NCBI RefSeq assembly: GCF_041146795.1
Contig: NC_135172.1
Span: 34,953,623 to 35,017,622, forward strand
Direction: 5' to 3'
Length of the DNA: 64,000 nt
From: Maylandia zebra
Lineage: Eukaryota > Chordata > Actinopteri > Cichliformes > Cichlidae
Shown: piece after piece, positions 59,701 to 64,000 of the stretch
Position numbering within the stretch: position 1 is the stretch's first letter
Layout of the letters: each line of letters begins with the position of its first letter
Notes under the pieces: generated by a model
What the model saw: the letters and a program-made list of their open reading frames with translations, nothing else
The model's database searches: none
What the model was told of the DNA's origin: nothing
Position numbers and translations under genes: made by a program

Positions 59701-62700
59701 CATACAATAAATAGTTCATGGACTTATATTTGAAAAGTAACTCGATGAACTGAAGATGCAACAAAGGTGAAATACTTAGTCCGTTTGGTTTTCTACCTCA
59801 GACAAAACAAACATTATTGTGTAGTATTTTGTAGAGGTGGGAATCACCATACATCCCACGATACGATATTATCACAATACTTAACACACGATACGATATT
59901 ATTGCAATTTTTTTAAAAATATTTTGCAATATTCAGATTCTGTACATTAAGGTAAACTTTATCAATATTCATTTTATCTAATATCAAAGTCTCGCACTCA
60001 GTCTTTCTCTCATTTCAGTCAGTTATATTGTTGACAAACTGAACGGTTTGTATTACAGTCTAGTCCAACTTAACTGAATGCATCTGGTACAATTATAGCT
60101 ATTCTGAACTATGCAATATGAAAACTATGCAGCCCCTTCAGCAACTGAAGAATTTGAAAGTAAATTAAAACAAAATATAATTTTACATTAAATAAAAAAG
60201 TTTTAAACTTAATTAAAATAAAATAAGTAAACTGTCATATTTATTGCTGCCATAAAAAAAGTTAAACACATTTGGACAGTGAAGGAATGTCAGGATTCAG
60301 AAAAAGGATCAACATGCTCTGAAGTCAGAGCACAAAAACCTTTTTGTAACAAAATATCGATTTCTGCTGTCCCTGTATCGATACATTATTATCACAGTAT
60401 CGATTTCTTCCCCCACCGCTAGTATTTTGCAGACTTTATGGAGATTCATGATAAAAAAATCTTTGCCTTTATTTATGATAAAGGCAGAGCATGCTCTGAT
60501 ATCTCTGATAAGCCTGTGAGATTTAAACCTGTGTTGTCCACTTCAGGTCTGTATGCTGCGTGCCTTGAGGATAGCAACAGTGGAGGACTGGGACGAAGTG
60601 AACTTGTTATCTTCTCCTACTCCACGTTCCGAAACTTGACACGGGAACAGTGTCACAGTGTGTGTTTCAATGAATCGCATCGGTATGGGGGCTTAGGAGA
60701 GAAGCACGAATGCCTCTGCAGCAAAAACTCGGACCCCAACTATATCAGCACGTCTCAGTGTTCTGCTGCCTGTACGAACCCCGATGTGATGAAGGTTTGT
60801 GTAAAGATTATTGCTCTGTCAGACTCGGTTTATAACCTCTGGTGCTCCGTTATGTACGTTTTTATATTTTCTCTGTAAGTCAGCCGTCACTCGATTAAAA
60901 AGAAAGTTTTGGAGATCCAGTTTCCTTTTCTTTGCTCTTTCCTCATTTGATTATACAACATTCAGGATTTCCTGTAAAATTTCAATAGCCAAACAACAAC
61001 TTCCCTCTGTGGTTTGAATGACTCTATATCCTGAAGAGTGCTGTGCAGAGGAAATCTGGAATAGAAGTTAGTTAAAGCTCCAAATAAAAATGTAATAATG
61101 GTTTATTTAAATTGGAACAGTTTCTATATAATCAGATTTTATTCAGAACTATGAAATAATAGGAAAACCACAGTTATCTTAACAATTAATGGGAAAAATT
61201 GTTTATTATTTTATTTAAATGCGTATGTATTAACACCAAAACCAGCTCTTCTTTATATGGGTTCCTTTAATTCACAGAAATGTGGGTGGGCTCTGGCTCG
61301 CGAAGTCTTTGTGGTGGAGTTCTCGGTCTCGCTGACTCCTCTCCAGCCGCAAAGCGTTCACAACCACGTCACTTTCACCGCCAACTCCTCTGTCACACCT
61401 GTGACGCTGTCCTGGGACTTTGGTGACCTTTCACCCCGTGCCAACACCACAGGAACCGTTAGCACCGCATCAGCTCACAAATACGGACTTCCAGGATCTT
61501 ATACAGTCAGTCTGACGGCCTTGGCAGGACATAAGAAGGTGAGAGAAAAAAGAACAGGATTTTAAACCTTCTGTTTATCCAGGCTGAATTTTTGTATGTA
61601 TGTTCAAAGAGGTTTTTTTGAGAAAGAAACTTTGTGTGTGTATGTGTGTGTTTGGATTTTAAAATGTTACTTGTGTGTGTTCAGGTGTCTGCACGAGGGG
61701 AGGTGACTATAATGCTTCCTCCTAAACTAGAGCTGCATTGTCCAACTCTTGTTGTGGCCAATAGGAGTCTGGAGCTCACACTTGTCAGCTGGGGCTCAGT
61801 TGGCTTGAATGTAGACTGGAAGATTACGAAAGATGATGTCCAAATTGCCAAAGGTAAAGTATACCAACACGCAATCTCAGTTATTGAAATTTCACACATT
61901 TCGAGCTCCTCGTGATCATCAACATCCAATTAGTTTTTTCTCCCCTGCTGATTAAATCTGAACATTAGCTTAATGCTTCTCTGTGGGGGTTATTTGGAAA
62001 ACTGGAAGGATAAATGTTTACAGGAGTTACCATCATCTGGTTGGAAGATTAAATTGTTTAATCTGCTGATATTTTGTAATTAGAAATTTGGCAGTAATAA
62101 AAGATCAACATTGCACGATCACAATCATTTCCAGAAAGCATTTCTTTTTGGGCACTTGGGAACAGCAAAAACCAGTTATGCACAGTTATGAATGAAGCGC
62201 TGACACTGTAGCTGAGCATTTGTATGGTACATCCAGCCAACAGGTGTAACAGTAGCACTTGTTCTGTATGTTTGTAGCCATCTGATGGGAATCAGCTGTG
62301 GCACGACCTACTAAGTTTTACAGCTAGTTGTTAACTTTGTCTTCGGATTTTGCCTTTTTGCACTGAGCATGTTAGTATTAAATGTATATATATGTATGTG
62401 TTTTTGTGGTGCCAAAGCAGCTGTATAAAATTGGTTTAACCTTTGTAGCTTTGTGTCTGCACTCTACAACCTGAGCTCAAACTTTTCTCATTCAAGTGAT
62501 TGTTCAGTCTAGTCTTAGCTATGCATTTGTTATTCACTCACCTTCCTTTTTCGCACAGACATACCAACTTTTATATAAACTATAAACTAAATACATTCGA
62601 CTGGACAAAGGTCTTGAGAAAGATCTCTTTTTTTTTATATTCTGTTTTCCAAGGGTGCCAGACATTCCTGTGCTTTAAAGTTGTCAGTAACTTTGTTACC

Positions 62701-64000
62701 AGCAGCCCGTCACAAGAACAAATAATTTCTCTCCATTTCTTTGCTTGAAGTTTTGAAAAATACCCAAAATAACACAGTTTGGCAGACATAGGGTTGTATT
62801 TTTGCATCATTTATCAGCCAAAAACTCTTCATTTCTGTAAAGTGTGCAGTGTGGCCTTAAAATATGAGAGGGAATTTGACAAATGGAGGCCAAAAGCAAG
62901 CCCAAAAACATGTCCACTGTAGATTAACAGTGTCTGAAAGTCACGCCCTTAAGAAATTATGAATTATGACAACATACTGCCAAAGTATTTTTGTCAGATG
63001 TTGATCCAAAATCTTTGCTTAACTTTTGAGGCTGAATTCTGATTGGCTGGCGTAATTTTTCTGCATGATAATGATCCCAAACACACTGCATATTCAGTAA
63101 TCGTACACCTGGATAGAAAAACATAAAAAGGAACCCGTTTCAATAAATTGCTGCACCTATCTCCCATTTCCTAGCAAATTATAAAGAAAAGCGCGGTAAC
63201 GGAGGACTTTTGCACAGTACTGTCCCTCTCCTCCATTTTCCACCTTTGTTATAACCGTTCTCTTCTTCTAAGACACTCCCTTACAATTTCTCACAATGTA
63301 ATATTTAACTGTTATTTGCTCATTTCACTGGTTTGTTTCTTTGAGATATTATGAGAAAGAATTTTTACGAAGTGCCGAAGAGTCTATGAAACTAATGTGA
63401 TTTGCTGAAGGACAAATTCGTCATGATAGGAAAGAAATGCCAGTACTCCTTTTTCTACTGTCTCAGCCAAGGAGTGTTTGTGTTTGCACATTAGAGATGT
63501 GAGTCAGGCCCCGCGTCTTTCATCTGTCTCCCCCCTCGTGCTTTACTTTGCACCCATATATCAACATCTCTTGTGTCTACATTTTTTGCCTGTTTGTCTG
63601 AGGCTTTTAGAAACTCTTCAGGTTGCTTTTTTTTTTTCACTGTGAAGTCTCTAAACAAATTTTTTTACAGATTTTTATAGCTCTTTTTATATCGTAAATA
63701 ACGAAGACTTTGAGAGACATATTCTGCATGTTCTACAACAAATATTTGAGGCCAGTAAAAAATAAAACAAATAAACACATTCCTAATGAGAATTATTATT
63801 TGATCACACTGATTTGCAATCATATGCAACTTACTAACTTTACTGTTATTTTGTACTTCAGCATGTTTTAAGTTGGTTTTTTAAATTATGAAATAGTAGC
63901 TGCACTTTTTTTTTTTTTTTCTAGAAAGAATACCTTCAGAGTATTTGTTAAACAACATTCATGTTTCTGTTCCCTTCCAGCCTCTCCTTTCTGTCCAGTA
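33240..64000 (+). CDS. pkd1: Polycystin-1, N-terminal part (nine exons, runs off the window)
   Basis: Large membrane receptor-like protein of cilia and cell junctions that pairs with polycystin-2; loss causes cystic kidney disease in mammals. Exons: 33240-33511, 53223-53294, 53424-53492, 54312-54383, 59424-59605, 60547-60794, 61278-61538, 61685-61853, 63981-64000+. All junctions are in phase and give about 455 residues with no stop. Order: signal peptide, Cys-rich LRRNT, three LRR exons, LRRCT (FECDC), WSC domain, PKD domain (WDFGDLSP), then ASPFCPV at the start of the region leading to the C-type lectin domain. This architecture is unique to PKD1 among LRR proteins. The remainder (REJ, GPS, PLAT, 11 TM) lies beyond the window. 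I cannot tell whether it is pkd1a or pkd1b of duplicated fish copies. Confidence 0.93.
33512..40705 (+). other. pkd1 intron 1, 5' part, no gene
   Basis: AT-rich intronic DNA. It contains a (CG)n(AC)n tract and a related SINE/L2-like relic near 38398-38440, and short unconvincing frames such as 35856-36320. Regulatory elements are plausible in a first intron but none can be named. Confidence 0.5.
37161..37213. repeat. (GC)n(AC)n microsatellite
   Basis: A short GC-alternating run (37161-37172) passes into about 20 AC units. Located in pkd1 intron 1. Confidence 0.95.
40706..41669 (+). mobile_element. Non-autonomous hAT-type element, unit A (left end missing)
   Basis: Parallels unit B (41767-43441) along most of its length, from gtgctttcggttcagtaagc to gtatcgttgcacccct. 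The right terminus tatcgttgcaccccta is the complement of unit B's left end. About 40 bp of the left terminus is absent. Contains a hairpin-forming region (about 40785-40860). No intact transposase; a 98-codon frame (41072-41368) has no recognised domain. Confidence 0.65.
41670..41766. repeat. (AC)n and (TA)n tracts between hAT-type units
   Basis: About 13 AC units (41669-41695), then ggggccatcttcccta, then about 28 TA units to 41766. The TA tract continues on the far side of unit B (43442-43490), implying that unit B inserted into it. Confidence 0.95.
41767..43441 (+). mobile_element. Non-autonomous hAT-type element, unit B, inserted in a TA tract
   Basis: Ends taggggtgcaacgata and tatcgttgcaccccta are perfect 16-bp inverted repeats. 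TA-repeat sequence flanks both sides, so an 8-bp ATATATAT duplication is possible but not provable. Arms around 41877-41918 and 41957-41998 are imperfect complements enclosing gactactccgcctaggctgc. A second element (42587-43287) is inserted. Confidence 0.7.
42587..43287 (+). mobile_element. hAT-related fragment nested in unit B
   Basis: Begins cagggctcgcaatatcgcta and interrupts sequence that is continuous in unit A. A short plus-strand stretch near 43130-43200 translates to KCSFMVSWTKEFLWLQYDEL, resembling the N-terminal region of hAT-derived zinc-finger proteins (W-x-KEFPWL-x-YDE). Frames are not maintained, so it is a relic. Confidence 0.5.
43442..43531. repeat. (TA)n tract and TA-centred palindrome
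   Basis: About 24 TA units (43442-43490), then gggtgaaggtaacggtccta, then a TA-centred palindrome whose left half is taacttatatat (about 43508-43531). Intronic. Confidence 0.85.
43970..43993. repeat. Poly(T) run
   Basis: About 23 T in a row. It may be the reverse-complement tail of an unidentified retroposon, but no flanking duplication was found. Confidence 0.7.
45366..46084 (+). pseudogene. hAT transposase remnant (ZBED-like)
   Basis: The frame from about 45569 to 45890 contains TYHLTKDMAPINTVQNEGFR and RYTLPSRNYFSIVALPALY, the conserved N-terminal part of fish hAT transposases related to ZBED proteins. An upstream frame (45366-45572) may hold the degenerate zinc-finger part. The element seems to end at 46084 with aaatcgtgcagccctactg, complementary to a hAT terminus. 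The catalytic and dimerisation regions are missing, so it cannot act. Confidence 0.7.
46085..46545. repeat. Further hAT-type debris
   Basis: Ends near 46543 with gagccgcaggttaccgactc, like the complement of a hAT terminus that starts with a GTCGGCAACCTGCGGCTC-type sequence. No coding frame. It probably belongs to an outer element into which the ZBED-like element inserted. Confidence 0.45.
48262..48361 (+). repeat. L2/SINE-type tail plus (ATT)n
   Basis: The segment taaatgcagagaagaatttc followed by cccacggggatcaataagc is the usual 3' tail of an L2-type LINE or its SINE. It runs into about 14 ATT units (48319-48360). Confidence 0.6.
48440..48735. repeat. Probable palindromic MITE with a perfect core hairpin
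   Basis: Related motifs (tgcgtagcaaccacctgtgg near 48444 and tgtggttgcctagcaaccac near 48712) face each other around a perfect hairpin: 21-bp arms 48540-48560 and 48565-48585 with a 4-base loop. Non-coding, in pkd1 intron 1. Boundaries are approximate. Confidence 0.55.
50421..50622. repeat. TG microsatellites
   Basis: Two TG tracts (about 50421-50450 and 50557-50580) separated by unique sequence, within pkd1 intron 1. Confidence 0.9.
50964..50990. repeat. (CT)n microsatellite
   Basis: About 13 CT units, 70 bp before a long CA tract. Confidence 0.95.
51063..51124. repeat. (CA)n microsatellite, about 30 units
   Basis: An uninterrupted CA run of about 61 bp, likely highly polymorphic. In pkd1 intron 1, about 2.1 kb upstream of exon 2. 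Confidence 0.97.
53223..53294 (+). CDS. pkd1: pkd1 exon 2: LRR 1 (72 bp)
   Basis: Acceptor ttgttcccacag, donor CT|GTAAGT. Reads LDLSKNHISSLDTSLLHHLT then GLQEL, a 24-residue LRR. The 72-bp length equals one LRR unit and, as I recall, equals human PKD1 exon 2. Joined to exon 1 in phase 2. Confidence 0.92.
53424..53492 (+). CDS. pkd1: pkd1 exon 3: LRR 2 (69 bp)
   Basis: Acceptor aatgtttcag, donor CT|GTGAGT. Reads LHLQGNRINVLPGGLFCCGL then LSVL, a 23-residue LRR, one residue shorter than the neighbouring units. Phase 2 in and out. Confidence 0.9.
53662..53704. repeat. (GC)n(AC)n microsatellite
   Basis: Short GC run then about 17 AC units, in pkd1 intron 3. Confidence 0.95.
54312..54383 (+). 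CDS. pkd1: pkd1 exon 4: LRR 3 (72 bp)
   Basis: Acceptor tgtttccatcag, donor AT|GTAAGT. Reads LDLSNNQITTIEERICDDLC then NLTQI. It corresponds best to the second LRR of mammalian polycystin-1 (DISNNKISTLEEGIF), so the fish gene appears to have one LRR exon more. Confidence 0.9.
54940..55001. repeat. 14-bp minisatellite, about four copies
   Basis: Unit cagttacacagtaa repeats at 54940, 54954, 54968 and 54982, the last with one change, followed by a partial unit. In pkd1 intron 4. Confidence 0.9.
55360..55637 (-). repeat. 3' LTR of the Gmr1-like element
   Basis: 278 bp, matching 58420-58697. Preceded in element orientation by a G-rich polypurine stretch (about 55638-55650). A TATA-like actatataaaggg at 55508-55520 is on the plus strand. 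An 18-base C run (about 55685-55703) lies just inside the element. Confidence 0.9.
55720..57320 (-). pseudogene. pol remnant: protease end, integrase Zn domain, RT C-half, RNase H
   Basis: After the protease remainder (RLSHPLILGTNWPGF) comes the integrase zinc-binding region (HYNPMAGHMGYEK, H at about 56761 and 56740, first C near 56659). It runs straight into reverse transcriptase (EKTAFSTPYGLYQFVTLPFG, then YLDD near 56492-56503). The join near 56650-56660 removes the second pair-cysteine of the zinc site, the integrase core and the RT N-terminal half. A frameshift lies in the G run near 56430-56450. The RT connection, RNase H (QTDASNRGLGAVL, CSDHAPLQWL) and the terminal HRPGAQVAVADFLSR follow, close to the LTR. 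Confidence 0.85.
57295..58383 (-). pseudogene. gag and start of protease, Gmr1-like element (frameshifted)
   Basis: Probable gag start is the ATG at 58383 (MSDPQAAPPAQALQ). The N-terminal part and the main frame (from about 58220 on) are in different frames, so a frameshift lies in a G-rich run near 58190-58220. Downstream are a SCAN-like capsid region (DHRRRFRACRLA...WLQPGSS), a CCHC zinc knuckle (CWKCGQPGHLRRDC, about 57491-57531) and the protease active site VDTGCTQT (about 57350-57370). The frame breaks again near 57295-57320. Confidence 0.8.
58404..58417 (-). promoter_or_regulatory. tRNA primer-binding site of the Gmr1-like element
   Basis: Two bases inside the 5' LTR the minus strand reads TGGTGCCGAAACCC. 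It starts with the TGG complementary to a tRNA CCA end, the usual place and form of a reverse-transcription primer site. Confidence 0.7.
58420..58697 (-). repeat. 5' LTR of the Gmr1-like element
   Basis: 278 bp. Differs from the other LTR at three sites by my reading: ccgctcct/ccactcct, ccgcacc/ccgcgcc, cctccgcc/cctccacc. Transcription of the element would start here on the minus strand. Confidence 0.9.
58698..59423 (+). other. pkd1 intron 4, 3' part
   Basis: AT-rich intronic sequence between the retrotransposon and exon 5. No repeat or gene recognised apart from short CA-rich stretches. Confidence 0.5.
59424..59605 (+). CDS. pkd1: pkd1 exon 5: LRR C-terminal cap
   Basis: Acceptor cgtctcttctccag. 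Reads DLSSNPFECDCKLFRFVSCL, the FECDC motif of LRRCT, with later cysteines in LRCSHP and PTCDM closing the cap. Donor ACAG|GTAAAT leaves phase 1. It is separated from exon 4 by 5.0 kb containing the Gmr1-like retrotransposon. Confidence 0.92.
59832..60421. mobile_element. hAT-type MITE with 8-bp target duplication
   Basis: Termini tagaggtggg and cccaccgcta are imperfect inverted repeats. A perfect 8-bp duplication gtattttg flanks them (59824-59831 and 60422-60429), the hAT hallmark. The interior is AT-rich with repeated cgatac / tatcg motifs and no transposase. Length 590 bp, in pkd1 intron 5, ending about 120 bp before exon 6. Confidence 0.8.
60547..60794 (+). CDS. pkd1: pkd1 exon 6: WSC domain
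   Basis: Acceptor gttgtccacttcag. Reads GLYAACLEDSNSGGLG, then eight-cysteine WSC spacing (QCHSVCFNESH, ECLCSKN, QCSAACTNPD). WSC is a putative carbohydrate-binding module present in polycystin-1. Donor AAG|GTTTGT gives phase 0. Confidence 0.9.
61278..61538 (+). CDS. pkd1: pkd1 exon 7: first PKD domain
   Basis: Acceptor ctttaattcacag. An 87-codon phase-0 exon reading KCGWALAREVFVVEFSVSLT, then TLSWDFGDLSPRANTTG and HKYGLPGSYTVSLTALAG. The WDFGD and Y..PG.Y.V motifs define the Ig-like PKD fold. Donor AAG|GTGAGA. Confidence 0.93.
61685..61853 (+). CDS. pkd1: pkd1 exon 8: linker after first PKD domain
   Basis: Acceptor gtgtgtgttcag. Reads VSARGEVTIMLPPKLELHCP, then a beta-rich segment ending VQIAKG, aligning with the mammalian stretch between the PKD domain and the C-type lectin domain (ALELVCPSSV...). 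Donor AAAG|GTAAAG leaves phase 1. Confidence 0.85.
62600..63222 (+). mobile_element. Decayed Tc1-type transposon (relic 3)
   Basis: Shares with relic 2 the segments around 62690-62800 (aactttgttaccagcagccc; cataacac-like) and ends acttttgcacagtactg, the same terminus. A short stretch near 63060-63125 still translates to [11 protein letters not shown] then HLDRKT. Internally deleted and without an open frame. In pkd1 intron 8. Confidence 0.65.
63981..64000 (+). CDS. pkd1: pkd1 exon 9, first 20 bases (partial)
   Basis: A strong acceptor (tgttcccttccag) is followed by codons for ASPFCPV in the phase left by exon 8. Human polycystin-1 has HPLCPSDTE at this place, just before the C-type lectin domain. 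The exon is cut by the window end. Confidence 0.8.

Noticed and set aside
1..64000. CRISPR arrays, operons, prokaryotic promoters
   Set aside because: The DNA is vertebrate nuclear; tandem repeats found are microsatellites or a minisatellite without spacer structure.

Overview
The window is from a ray-finned fish (teleost) nuclear genome. It is AT-rich and intron-bearing, carries many CA/GA/TA microsatellites, and is crowded with typical fish mobile DNA: Tc1-like and hAT DNA transposons, a tRNA-headed SINE with an L2-type tail, poly(A)-tailed LINE-like fragments, and a Gmr1-type Ty3/gypsy element. Species cannot be fixed from sequence alone; a percomorph such as a cichlid would fit, but that is a guess.

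Two host genes are recognisable, arranged head to head about 19.8 kb apart. On the minus strand (13403 down to 6953) lies a somatostatin receptor, best matched to SSTR5. Three exons encode the seven-helix core and two probable further exons encode the C-terminal tail. On the plus strand (33240 to beyond the window end) lies the 5' part of polycystin-1 (pkd1): signal peptide, cysteine-rich LRR N-cap, three 23-24-residue LRR exons, LRR C-cap, WSC domain, first PKD domain, and the first bases of the exon leading to the C-type lectin domain. Intron 1 is about 19.7 kb. SSTR5 and PKD1 both lie in human 16p13.3, so the pairing supports both names.

Layout. 1-5000: a LINE-like copy with a 15-bp target duplication, a SINE, an apparently intact Tc1 transposon with 200-bp inverted repeats and a full-length transposase, a solo LTR and a tRNA-like repeat. 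6950-13400: sstr5. 14300-22700: sstr5 upstream region with a compound microsatellite, two more LINE-like copies, and two decayed Tc1-type elements carrying nested insertions. 22700-33200: largely featureless intergenic DNA with two old repeat relics. 33240-64000: pkd1. Its intron 1 holds a pair of hAT-type elements around a TA/CA microsatellite, hAT transposase debris and a hairpin MITE. Intron 4 holds an antisense Gmr1-like retrotransposon, intron 5 a hAT MITE with a clean 8-bp duplication, and intron 8 a third relic of the decayed Tc1 family.

The host genes look ordinary. The points most worth following are the young Tc1 copy; the Gmr1-type element (integrase before reverse transcriptase) with near-identical LTRs but a deleted and frameshifted interior; the LINE-like family with no recognised protein; the intron-rich sstr5; and two perfect long hairpins.
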